In this document: piece after piece, positions 38,043-48,752 of the stretch | How the letters are laid out: each line of letters opens with the position of its first letter | Position numbering within the stretch: position 1 is the first letter of the stretch | From: Streptomyces sp. NBC_00461 | GTDB lineage: Bacteria > Actinomycetota > Actinomycetes > Streptomycetales > Streptomycetaceae | Reading direction: 5' to 3' | DNA: 64,000 bases | NCBI RefSeq assembly: GCF_036013935.1 | Contig: NZ_CP107902.1 | Span: 3,257,001 to 3,321,000, forward strand | Program-made: the position numbers and the translations under genes | Notes under the pieces: model-generated | Told to the model about the DNA's origin: nothing | Databases searched by the model: none | Seen by the model: the letters and a program-made list of their open reading frames with translations, nothing else

Positions 38043-38933
38043 TCACCCCTTGCGCACGATCTGCACATCGAGGTCGATCCGGATGCTCGGCCCCACGACC
38101 GCGATCCCCCGCGCCAGCATCGTCTGCCAGCTCACGGTGAAGTCGTCCCGGTGCAACTCCGTCGTGGCCCGGCAGGCCGCCCGCACTTCGCCCTCCATGC
38201 CGTTGCCGAGCCCGAGGTACTCCGTGTCGAGCGTGACCGTACGGGTCACTCCGTGCAGCGACAGCGCCCCCGTGACCGCCCACCGGTTGCCGCCCTTGTG
38301 CACGAACCGCTCGCTGTAGAACTCCAGCGTCGGAAAGCGCGCCACGTCCAGGAAGTCGCCGGAGCGCAGATGGTCGTCCCGCATCCTGACGTTCGTATCG
38401 ATGCTCGCCGCGTCGATCACCACATGCATCGCCGACTGCTCCATCGGATCCGTGATCCGTACAGCCCCCGCGAAGGAGTTGAACCGGCCGTGGATCCGCG
38501 CCAGCCCGATGTGCCGCGCGGTGAACCCGATCGAGGAGTGCGCGGGCTCGATCTCCCAGTCGCCCGCCGCGGGCAGCTCCGGCGGCCGCGCCACCTGAAG
38601 CGTCACGTCGCCCAGCGAGGCGAGCGCGTTCTCCCCGACGGTCGCGCTGGCCCGGTACGGCGTGTATCCCTCCGCCGACACCGCGAGCCGGTACTCCCCC
38701 GCGGGCACCGTCGTCACGAACGACCCGAAGGGATCCGTCTCCCCGCCCACCACCTTGCGCCCCATGGAGTCGCTGACCGCGAACTCCGCATGCGTCACCG
38801 GTGCATGGACCGGATCCAGCACCCGACAGCTCAGCACCCCGGCCGTCGGCGGGGTCTGCACCGCCGCCAGGGGACTCTTCCATTGCTCTCTGTTCGCTCG
38901 GTTTGCCAACCAGCGGCCGAACATCCACGCCAC
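38043..38933 (-). CDS. YceI-family protein with N-terminal carboxypeptidase-regulatory-like domain
   Basis: A 296-residue protein. Residues about 30-110 form a beta-sandwich of the CarboxypepD_reg type (DPFGSFVTTVPAGEYRLAVSAEGY). Residues about 125-295 are a YceI lipocalin-like barrel (WEIEPAHSSIGFTARHIGLARIHGRF; MRDDHLRSGDFLDV; LSLHGVTRTVTLD). YceI proteins bind polyisoprenoids. No signal peptide is seen, so it is probably cytoplasmic, unlike the E. coli periplasmic protein. GTG start. The fusion is the notable point. Confidence 0.88.
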   Translation of the reverse strand: MAWMFGRWLANRANREQWKSPLAAVQTPPTAGVLSCRVLDPVHAPVTHAEFAVSDSMGRKVVGGETDPFGSFVTTVPAGEYRLAVSAEGYTPYRASATVGENALASLGDVTLQVARPPELPAAGDWEIEPAHSSIGFTARHIGLARIHGRFNSFAGAVRITDPMEQSAMHVVIDAASIDTNVRMRDDHLRSGDFLDVARFPTLEFYSERFVHKGGNRWAVTGALSLHGVTRTVTLDTEYLGLGNGMEGEVRAACRATTELHRDDFTVSWQTMLARGIAVVGPSIRIDLDVQIVRKG

Positions 38934-39050
38934 CCCTGTGCGCCTCGACGTCTTACGTTACCGAAGACGCATTCGATCACCGTTGCGGCTTTCGAGGCAA
39001 CACGCAATGCCTACGCACGAGTAGCAACGACTGGTCCCTTGTGAACCAAA

Positions 39051-39872
39051 TCAGTCGCCCCTGCGGGGATTTCGTACAGTCGGCACACGGCTGAGCTCGA
39101 TCCCGAACCGGTCCCGGTACACGCCGAGCACCTCCTCGTCCGTGCCCAACTCCCGCTCCTCCCGCGCCCCGTCCGGGCCCGTCACCTTGAAGGTGCGCCC
39201 GCTGAGCGTGATCCTCCCTCCGTCCTCCGTCACCCTTGAACACACCAGCGACTGCACGAAGTGCGACACGGGCGAGGTGCTGTGCCACCACGCCCCGGCC
39301 ACGAAGTCGCCGAGCTGACGCGGCCGCGCCTCCAGCCGGTACTGCGGCCTGCCGTTCACGACGACGTCCAGGTCCGGCCCCGCCTCGACGATCCGGAAGC
39401 TGCCACCCGGATCCTTCTGCTCACCCCTCTCCCCGAACGCCAGCGGCCAGTGACTGTGCGCCCCGAAGCCGACGTCCGCCAGCCACTCACTCCCGTCCAC
39501 CGTCCGCACCCGCAGCGCGAGATGGTCGTACGGGATCCCGAGCCGTCCCTCGTCCCCGTGCACCCGGGCGGCGAGCAGGGTGACCTCGAAACCCAGCGCG
39601 GCGAGCAAGGCCCCGAACGACCCGTTGAGTTCGTAGCAGAACCCACCCCGCCGCGCCCCCACCACCTTGTCCAGCAGCCGCTTCTCCTCCAGCACGATCT
39701 CCTCACCGAGGTGGATCGACAGGTTCTCGAAGGGCACGGCCTGCAGGTGACGCAGATGCAGATCGCGCAGAACCTCGACGGTGGGGGTGACGGGGACGGT
39801 GGGCGCGGTATGCCACTGAGCGGGCTCGATTCCCAGACGGCGGAGGTAGGCGTCGACCTGTGAGTTATGCAT
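39051..39872 (-). CDS. nat: Arylamine N-acetyltransferase
   Basis: A 273-residue NAT that transfers acetyl from acetyl-CoA to arylamines or hydrazines. The catalytic triad is readable: Cys in RRGGFCYELN (about 72), His in YDHLALRV (about 111) and Asp in WLADVGFG (about 126). The N-terminal YLRRLGIEP and NLSIHLGEEI are typical. It stands 4 bases downstream of comEC on the same strand; the 117-base gap 38934-39050 separates it from YceI. Confidence 0.92.
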   Translation of the reverse strand: MHNSQVDAYLRRLGIEPAQWHTAPTVPVTPTVEVLRDLHLRHLQAVPFENLSIHLGEEIVLEEKRLLDKVVGARRGGFCYELNGSFGALLAALGFEVTLLAARVHGDEGRLGIPYDHLALRVRTVDGSEWLADVGFGAHSHWPLAFGERGEQKDPGGSFRIVEAGPDLDVVVNGRPQYRLEARPRQLGDFVAGAWWHSTSPVSHFVQSLVCSRVTEDGGRITLSGRTFKVTGPDGAREERELGTDEEVLGVYRDRFGIELSRVPTVRNPRRGD

Positions 39873-39876
39873 GCCC

Positions 39877-42480
39877 TCAGTCTCGCGCCACCTGCAGCTC
39901 CCTGCCCGTCCCCGCTCCCGTCTCCGTCTCCGTGACCGCCAGCGCCCCGTCCCGGTCCGTCCGCAGCACCACCGCGCCCTCGGCCCGCAACGCCGCGACC
40001 GTGCTGGGGGCCGGGTGCCCGTAAGGGTTGTCCTTCCCGCAGCTGATCAGCGCGATCCGCGGGGCCACCCTGCGTATCAGCTCCGGGTCCTGGTAGGCCG
40101 AACCGTGATGGGCGACCTTGAGGACATCCACGCCACCGATCAGCGCCCCTTGCGGCGACCTCAACAGGGCTTGCTGGGCCGGGGGTTCGAGATCCCCTAG
40201 CAGCAGGAGCCGCAGCCCGGCCGATCTGACGAGCAGGGCGACGCTGGCGTCGTTCGGCCCGTCCGGATCAGGTGCCGGGCTCGGCGGAGGCCACAGCACC
40301 TGCCAGGACAGCGAACCGGTGCGCCGCTGTTCGCCGGCCGAGGCCCGGGTCACCGGGATGCGCCGTGCCGCTGCCTGCTTCCGTACGAACTCCATCTGGT
40401 CCGCCGGCTCGTCGAAGCCCGTCGTCTCGATCGCCCCCACCGAACGCCCGCGCAGCACACCGGGCAGCCCGGCCACATGGTCCGCGTGGAAGTGGGTCAG
40501 CACGATCAGCGGGATCCTGGTGATGCCGAGCGTGCTCAGACAGTGGTCGACGAGCCTCGGATCGGGCCCGGCGTCGACCACCACACCGCTGCCGTCCCCC
40601 GCCGCGAGCACGGTCGCGTCGCCCTGCCCCACGTCGCACATCGCGAACCGCCATCCCGGTGGCGGCCACCCCGTGATCACCCTGGTCAACGGCGGCGGCT
40701 GCACCACGAGGAGCACGAGCAGCACCCCGCACGCGGCACACACCCAGGGATGTCTCAACAACCGCCGGCCGGTCAGCAGGACGGCCACCGTGACCAGCGC
40801 GAGCAGGCCCGCTCCGCTCCAGTCGCCCGGCCAGTCCACTCCCGCGCCAGGCAGGGCGGCCCCGGTCCGGGCGATGTCCGCGATCCAGCCCGCAGGCCAA
40901 CTCGCGCACCAGGCCAGCGCCTTGGCCACCGGCATCAGCACCGGGGCGGTCGCCAGCGCCGCGAAACCGAGCACCGTGGCCGGCGCCACCGCGATCTCCG
41001 CGAGCAGATTGCACGGCACCGCCACCAGGCTCACCCGCGCCGACAGCACGGCGACGACCGGTGCGCACAGCGCCTGCGCCGCGGCCGCGGCAGCCAGCCC
41101 CTCGGCCAGCCTCGGCGGGACCCGGCGCCGCCGCAGCGCCTCGCTCCAGCGCGGAGCCAGCGTGAGCAGGGCTCCGGTGGCCAGTACGGAGAGCAGGAAG
41201 CCGTAACTCCGGGCCAGCCAGGGGTCGTACAGCACGAGCAGCAGTACCGCCGTCGCCAGCGCCGGGACGAGCGATCTGCGGCGTCCGGTCGCCAGGGCCA
41301 GCAGCACGACGGCACCGCAGGCCGCGGCACGCAGCACACTCGGATCCGGTCGGCACACGACCACGAAGCCGAGTGTGAGGGCTCCCCCGAGCAGCGCTGT
41401 CATCCGCAGCGGGATGCCGAGCCGGGGCGCGAGCCCCCGGCGCTCCACCAGTTGCGCCATGCCCGGCGGTCCGATGAGCAGGGCGAGAATGATCGTGAGG
41501 TTGCTCCCGGACACGGCGAGCGTGTGCGCGAGGTCGGTGTCCTTGAATGCCTCGTCCAGCTCCGGAGTGATCCGCGAGGTGTCCCCGACGACCAGCCCGG
41601 GCAGCAGCGCCCGCGCGTCCGCCGGCAGTCCGTCGGTCGCCTCGCGCAGCCCGGCCCGCAACCGCCCGGCGAACCGCTGGATGCCCGACGGCCCTTCCGT
41701 CACCTCCGGCACGGTCTGCCCCCGCACCCGCAGCACCCCGGCGATGCGGTCCCCGCCGACCGCCGCGGGCGCCGACCTCGCAACGACCCGCAGCCGCGTT
41801 GAGGGCAACAACTCGAGCCAGGGGGATCGTGAAGGCCCCTCAGTGGAGACCTTCGTTCGGGCGCTGCCCGCCCCCACGTCGACGATCACCAACACCGGTG
41901 CTCGCGTCGCCACCACCGTCCCGTCCGCTTCCTCGACCCGCCGCACCTCCCCCTCCATCACCACGGAGGCGGGAGCGGCATGATCCCCTCTGATCCGGGG
42001 CCTGGTGAGCCGAGGGTCGGAGGTGATCTCGACCTCGGCGGTCACCGTGGCGTACTGCCGGGCCAGCCCGGGCACGGGCCCGCGCCGCAGGTCGGCTCCG
42101 TGCAGCCCGGCGGAGACTGCGGCAGCGGCGACGCAGAGCAGCAGGGCAGCGACCGAGGCCCGCGGCCACGGACCCGGCATAGGCGTCGGAGTCGGTGTCG
42201 GTGTCTGAGTTGGCGTCGGAGTCGGCGAACCGGCTCGTCCTCCCCTTCGCCGTACCGCCAGCAGGATCACCGCGGCAGTCAGGCAGAGGACCGCGACACC
42301 CGCGACCCACCCGGACGTCGCGTCCAGCATCAACGCCGCCGTCGCCCAAGCCGCGAGTGCGGGCGGTACGAGACGTAGGTCCGTCGGTCCTTCCTGTCTG
42401 GGGTGAGCGGTTCCGAGCCGCCCTCCTGAGGCGGCGTGGACGGTGGCGCGCCCGGGCGGGGGCGCTGGCGTGCGGCTCAT
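39877..42480 (-). CDS. comEC: ComEC/Rec2-family DNA internalisation protein
   Basis: An 867-residue polytopic membrane protein. It has N-terminal helices, a Thr-Pro repeat linker (about residues 80-100), a DUF4131-like region, the Competence membrane domain (about 290-590) and a C-terminal metallo-beta-lactamase domain with LTHFHADHVAG. In transformable bacteria ComEC forms the channel for single-stranded DNA uptake. It overlaps comEA by 4 bases. No pseudopilus genes are in view, so its use in Streptomyces is unexplained. Confidence 0.93.
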   Translation of the reverse strand: MSRTPAPPPGRATVHAASGGRLGTAHPRQEGPTDLRLVPPALAAWATAALMLDATSGWVAGVAVLCLTAAVILLAVRRRGGRAGSPTPTPTQTPTPTPTPMPGPWPRASVAALLLCVAAAAVSAGLHGADLRRGPVPGLARQYATVTAEVEITSDPRLTRPRIRGDHAAPASVVMEGEVRRVEEADGTVVATRAPVLVIVDVGAGSARTKVSTEGPSRSPWLELLPSTRLRVVARSAPAAVGGDRIAGVLRVRGQTVPEVTEGPSGIQRFAGRLRAGLREATDGLPADARALLPGLVVGDTSRITPELDEAFKDTDLAHTLAVSGSNLTIILALLIGPPGMAQLVERRGLAPRLGIPLRMTALLGGALTLGFVVVCRPDPSVLRAAACGAVVLLALATGRRRSLVPALATAVLLLVLYDPWLARSYGFLLSVLATGALLTLAPRWSEALRRRRVPPRLAEGLAAAAAAQALCAPVVAVLSARVSLVAVPCNLLAEIAVAPATVLGFAALATAPVLMPVAKALAWCASWPAGWIADIARTGAALPGAGVDWPGDWSGAGLLALVTVAVLLTGRRLLRHPWVCAACGVLLVLLVVQPPPLTRVITGWPPPGWRFAMCDVGQGDATVLAAGDGSGVVVDAGPDPRLVDHCLSTLGITRIPLIVLTHFHADHVAGLPGVLRGRSVGAIETTGFDEPADQMEFVRKQAAARRIPVTRASAGEQRRTGSLSWQVLWPPPSPAPDPDGPNDASVALLVRSAGLRLLLLGDLEPPAQQALLRSPQGALIGGVDVLKVAHHGSAYQDPELIRRVAPRIALISCGKDNPYGHPAPSTVAALRAEGAVVLRTDRDGALAVTETETGAGTGRELQVARD

Positions 42481-43520
42481 GGCCGTACGAGATTCCGGAG
42501 GTCGGCGAAGCGGCGGTCGCCGATGCCATTGACCTCGCGCAGCTCGTTCACGGAGCGGAAGCCGCCGTGCTGTGTGCGGTAGTCGATGATGTGCTGGGCG
42601 AGCACCGGGCCGACGCCCGGCAGGGTGTCGAGCTGGTCCACTGTGGCGGTGTTGAGCGCGACAGGAGCGGCGGGCGCAGCGCCCGCCGCCGGGGCGCCGG
42701 CGGCCGCACCGCCCGAACCGGGTACCGGGGCGGCGGGACCGCCGACGATCACCTGCTCGCCGTCCACAAGGAAGCGGGCGCGGTTCAGGCCGTCCGTGCT
42801 GGTGCCTGGGCGCACCCCGCCGGCCGCATGCAGCGCGTCGACGACACGCGACCCTGCGGGCAGGCGGTGGATCCCGGGGTCGCGGACCTTGCCGCTGACG
42901 TCCACGACGATCTCGGCGCCCGCCGTCCCCGCCGTCCCTGCGGCGCCCGCGGCGTTCGGCGCCCCGGCCGAAGCGTCCCGCTCCGGCTGTCCGCTCCCCT
43001 TCCGTTCACCGAACGGAGCCGCTGCCCGCACCACTTCGGGCGCCCGCACGGACTGTGTCCGCCCGATCCAGAAGTGCTGAACGGCGAAGACGGCGGCCAC
43101 GACAAGCAGCGCCCCGAGTGCGAACACGCTGCGCCGCTCCAGACCACACCTCGCCTGCAGCCACAACGGCATCCGCTCCCGCAGAGCAAGCCCGGTCCGC
43201 GCTCGCCAGGCCTCCCCCGCCGGGGAAACGTCCGGGCCCTCAACCGCTTCTCTCACCGGAGTCGCTGAAAGTGAACCGCGCTCGTCGTCCTCCTCCACAG
43301 GCAGCAACGGCGGCGGGCCCATCCCCAACTCCCGCCGATCCCCCGCACGTTCGGGGAAGAGTGCCTCCGCGCGCCGGCGAGCTTCCTCCGCCGACGCATG
43401 CCGGTGGCGGGCACGGCTCCTCAGCGGCAGTGGGCGAGGGCGCATCCGGCCGTCGGAGGCGGGCCCGCGTCCCGGGCCGCTGGAGACGGTCGCTGTACGT
43501 GAACGTGATCGAAGTGCCAT
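42477..43520 (-). CDS. comEA: ComEA-family helix-hairpin-helix DNA-binding protein
   Basis: A 347-residue membrane-anchored protein. A long basic N-terminal tail (about 1-120) precedes one membrane helix (VFALGALLVVAAVFAVQHFW). An SLBB domain (about 205-260, VVDVSGKVRDPGIHRLPAG) and a C-terminal double HhH (LNTATVDQLDTLPGVGPVLAQHII, VNELREVNGIGDRRFADL) follow. In competent bacteria ComEA captures duplex DNA outside the membrane. A perfect DnaA-box-like 9-mer lies about 70 bases upstream. Confidence 0.92.
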   Translation of the reverse strand: MALRSRSRTATVSSGPGRGPASDGRMRPRPLPLRSRARHRHASAEEARRRAEALFPERAGDRRELGMGPPPLLPVEEDDERGSLSATPVREAVEGPDVSPAGEAWRARTGLALRERMPLWLQARCGLERRSVFALGALLVVAAVFAVQHFWIGRTQSVRAPEVVRAAAPFGERKGSGQPERDASAGAPNAAGAAGTAGTAGAEIVVDVSGKVRDPGIHRLPAGSRVVDALHAAGGVRPGTSTDGLNRARFLVDGEQVIVGGPAAPVPGSGGAAAGAPAAGAAPAAPVALNTATVDQLDTLPGVGPVLAQHIIDYRTQHGGFRSVNELREVNGIGDRRFADLRNLVRP

Positions 43521-43589
43521 GCGACGAGGATCGGACAGCCCACCGATCTCGCGATGATCTTGCTCAATTCCCGGGGATTACCAGCCAGT

Positions 43590-43598
43590 TGTGGATAA
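43590..43598. promoter_or_regulatory. Perfect DnaA-box-like 9-mer upstream of comEA
   Basis: TGTGGATAA is the reverse complement of TTATCCACA. It lies in the 124-base comEA-degV gap, upstream of comEA. AT-rich 9-mers are rare by chance in this sequence. Confidence 0.4.
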
Positions 43599-43644
43599 CT
43601 CCGTCACCCACCCAGCACCCGGCACCCGGCGACTACGCCCGCCG

Positions 43645-44490
43645 TCACCGCGGCGAGACCACAGCCCCCAGCAACCCCGGCCCGGTGTGCGCCCCGATCA
43701 CGGCGCCCACCTCACTCACATGCAGGTCCACCACCCCGGTCACCCGCGCCCGCAACCGGTCCGCGAGCGCCGATGCCCGCTCGGGGGCGGCGAGATGGTG
43801 GACGGCGATGTCGACCTGTGCGCTGCCGGCGCGCTCGGCCACGATCTCCTCAAGGCGGGCGATCGCCTTCGACGCCGTACGGACCTTCTCCAGGAGTTCG
43901 ATACGGCCGCCGTCCAGCTGCAGCAGCGGTTTCACGGCGAGCGCGGAGCCCAGCAGTGCCTGCGCGGCGCCGATCCGGCCGCCGCGGCGCAGATAGTCGA
44001 GGGTGTCGACGTAGAAGTAGGCCGACGTGCCGGAGGCCCGCTTCTCCGCGGCAGTGACGGCCTCGTCCACCGTGCCGCCGGCCTCCGTCGCCTCCGCCGC
44101 GGCCAGCGCGCAGAAGCCGAGTGCCATCGCGACCATGCCGGTGTCCACCACCCGCACCGGCACCGGTGCCTCGCGCGCCGCGAGGACCGCCGCGTCGTAG
44201 GTACCCGAGAGCTCGGCGGAGAGATGCAGGGAGACGATGCCGGTCGCGCCGGACTCGGCGACCTCGCGGTAGGTCTGGGCGAACAGCTCGGGGCTGGGGC
44301 GCGAGGTGGTGACGGGGCGCCGCTTCTGGAGTGCCTGGGCCAGGGAACGGGTCGAGATCTCGGTGCCCTCGTCCAGCGCCTGGTCGCCGAGGACCACGGT
44401 CAGCGGCACCGATGTGATGCCGTGGCGCTCCATCGTCCGCGGCGGCAGGTAGGCCGTTGAATCGGTGACGATCGCGACATGGCGGGACAT
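43645..44490 (-). CDS. DegV family fatty-acid-binding protein
   Basis: A 281-residue DegV/FakB-fold protein. The N-terminal VAIVTDSTAYLPP and the TSRPSPE...FAQTYREVAESGATGIVSLHLSAELSGTYDAA segment carry the conserved Thr/Ser residues that hold the fatty-acid carboxylate. In Firmicutes such proteins present fatty acids to the kinase FakA; no FakA partner is in the window. It lies 72 bases downstream of the coiled-coil membrane protein, same strand. Confidence 0.9.
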   Translation of the reverse strand: MSRHVAIVTDSTAYLPPRTMERHGITSVPLTVVLGDQALDEGTEISTRSLAQALQKRRPVTTSRPSPELFAQTYREVAESGATGIVSLHLSAELSGTYDAAVLAAREAPVPVRVVDTGMVAMALGFCALAAAEATEAGGTVDEAVTAAEKRASGTSAYFYVDTLDYLRRGGRIGAAQALLGSALAVKPLLQLDGGRIELLEKVRTASKAIARLEEIVAERAGSAQVDIAVHHLAAPERASALADRLRARVTGVVDLHVSEVGAVIGAHTGPGLLGAVVSPR

Positions 44491-44562
44491 GAGCTGGAGG
44501 TTACCTGCCGTAGCGCCCGGGCGGCAGCCCGGCCCCTCTCACCTGGTATGCCCTTGACCGGA

Positions 44563-45297
44563 TCAAGTAGTGCTCTCGGGGCGGGGCTTCTTCTGCCAGG
44601 GGTAGGAAGGGCGCCGCACCGGAGGGGTGATGGCGGTCCGCGTCGGCTCCTCGGCCGTGCGCGACCGGGGCGCCTCCGGCCAGGTCTGCCGGGATGCCTC
44701 GCCGTCGGCGGCCGGGGCATCGGGCCACGGCGGTGGGGCCGACGCGGGCTCCGCCGTCGTCCAGTGCCGCAGGGCACCGGCCTCGACGTCTATCTGCGCG
44801 CTCAGCGAGTCCAGGTCGTCGTCGGCGAAGCGGCGGGCCCGGTCGCGGGCGGCCCAGCGCAGCGAGTCGGCCGCCTGAACGATGCGCTCGGTGCGCTCCC
44901 GCAGGTCGGGCAGCCGCTCGGCGAGAGTGGTCCGGTCCGGCTCGGCCTCCAGGCGCCTGAGCTCGCCGTCCAGTTCGTGCCCGTGCGCGCTGAGGCGCTC
45001 GAAGAGGCCCAGGGACTCCTTGAGGGACTCGTCCTCGGCCACGCCCGCATGCAGCGCGTCCTGGGTCGCGCGCATCGATGTGCGCAGCTTCAGCCGCAGT
45101 TGGGCCAGCTCACCCGCCGCTCCCGGCTGGACGAAGGACTTGGCCCGCAGGGTGTGGTCCTCGACCGTCCGGCGGGCCTGGTTGATCGTGCGGTCCACGC
45201 CTCGCTTGGCGGCGCCGACCGCCTTCACCGTGGCGTAGGCGCCGAGTACCAGGAAGAGCACGAAGAGCAGGGCGAATACTGCGATCACTGCTTCCAC
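44563..45297 (-). CDS. Single-pass membrane protein with coiled-coil domain
   Basis: A 244-residue protein of unknown function. An N-terminal membrane helix (IAVFALLFVLFLVLGAYATV, about residues 5-24) is followed by a long charged helical region (about 40-170) with heptad-like Leu/Ala spacing, then a Pro-rich tail ending in KKPRPESTT. It would sit in the membrane with its coiled coil in the cytoplasm, suiting a scaffold role; this is inference. Located between leuS and DegV, same strand. Confidence 0.78.
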   Translation of the reverse strand: MEAVIAVFALLFVLFLVLGAYATVKAVGAAKRGVDRTINQARRTVEDHTLRAKSFVQPGAAGELAQLRLKLRTSMRATQDALHAGVAEDESLKESLGLFERLSAHGHELDGELRRLEAEPDRTTLAERLPDLRERTERIVQAADSLRWAARDRARRFADDDLDSLSAQIDVEAGALRHWTTAEPASAPPPWPDAPAADGEASRQTWPEAPRSRTAEEPTRTAITPPVRRPSYPWQKKPRPESTT

Positions 45298-45353
45298 CGC
45301 TCCTCCTCCGACGGTCGCGACCCATACGGCGTCGCTCTTCCACGGTAAACGAG

Positions 45354-45396
45354 ACGGGCAGGCCCGGAGTTCCAGACGAACCCCGAACCTGCCCGT
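45354..45396 (-). terminator. leuS terminator hairpin
   Basis: ACGGGCAGG (45354-45362) pairs perfectly with CCTGCCCGT (45388-45396). It lies about 70 bases after the leuS stop on the minus strand. Confidence 0.6.
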
Positions 45397-45468
45397 AGGG
45401 GACTACCCCGAGGCGCTCACGCCCCAAGCCTCCGGCACCTGGGCCACCGACGCCCGGACCGCCGGCGC

Positions 45469-48339
<2,871 letters not shown>

Positions 48340-48392
48340 GATCCTTAAGCTCCATCGATCGTCTCTGCCTGCGGCTGTGTCGTCGAGAAACG

Positions 48393-48416
48393 AAAAATCC
48401 CCTCACACAGGAGGGG
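48393..48416 (-). terminator. leuS attenuator terminator
   Basis: On the minus strand CCCCTC (from 48416 as CCCCTC), a 6-base loop and GAGGGG are followed by ATTTTT. A real U-tract is rare in this genome, so this is a convincing intrinsic terminator, placed about 55 bases before the leuS start and after the leader peptide. Confidence 0.85.
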
Positions 48417-48430
48417 ACGCCGCGCCGATG

Positions 48431-48455
48431 CCGACCTGCCGGTTCCGGCGGTCGG
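48431..48455 (-). promoter_or_regulatory. Leader hairpin between leader peptide and terminator
   Basis: CCGACC and GCCGG arms pair with CCGGC and GGTCGG around a short loop. It stands between the leader peptide stop and the attenuator terminator and is the candidate pause or antiterminator partner. Confidence 0.55.
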
Positions 48456-48461
48456 GACTGA

Positions 48462-48500
48462 TCAGCGCGGCTCGCTAAGCAGAAGGCGTACGGCACGCAT
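48462..48500 (-). CDS. leuL: leuS leader peptide MRAVRLLLSEPR
   Basis: A 12-codon ORF (ATG at 48500, TGA at 48464-48462) with three consecutive leucine codons at positions 6-8 (CTT CTG CTT). A TACCCT -10-like hexamer ends six bases before the ATG, so the transcript could be leaderless and start at the peptide. Followed by a hairpin and a U-tract terminator before leuS. Leucine attenuation of leuS has been predicted for some Streptomyces in published comparative work. Ribosome stalling at scarce Leu-tRNA would let transcription reach leuS. Confidence 0.8.
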   Translation of the reverse strand: MRAVRLLLSEPR

Positions 48501-48599
48501 GCGGTTAGGGTACCGCAGCGCTTGAGCACGATGCGACGCGCGTCCGTATGGGTCCTTGGCATCGGTCATCACCCGACAAAAACTGAACCAAGGTCAAAG

Positions 48600-48614
48600 G
48601 TTACTTCGCGTAAC
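48600..48614. promoter_or_regulatory. GTTAC-N5-GTAAC inverted repeat upstream of the redox operon
   Basis: GTTACTTCGCGTAAC has perfect 5-base arms. It lies about 140 bases before the membrane cytochrome gene, in an AT-richer region, and could be an operator for that gene or for leuS. Confidence 0.35.
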
Positions 48615-48680
48615 AACCAACACCGGGACATCGCAACAAGCGCGCGGTCCTTTTATAACAACGCAATAACTCAAACCTCG

Positions 48681-48692
48681 TACCGATCGGTA
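48681..48692. promoter_or_regulatory. Perfect palindrome TACCGATCGGTA, TetR-type operator candidate
   Basis: A 12-bp perfect palindrome, 60 bases upstream of the redox operon start, in an AT-rich promoter-like stretch (CTTTTATAACAACGCAATAA at 48652-48671). Symmetry and composition fit TetR-family operators. The remaining bases of the 413-base gap 48340-48752 are the leuS attenuator region and promoter. Confidence 0.5.
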
Positions 48693-48752
48693 TGGAGACA
48701 CTTAGAGTTCGGCAGCGGGACCGCCTTCCCGAACTGCTTCGGAGTTGCCCCC

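Noticed and set aside
48340-48520. T-box riboswitch upstream of leuS
   Set aside because: No T-box sequence or specifier stem was seen. A leader peptide with Leu codons plus terminator explains the region better.
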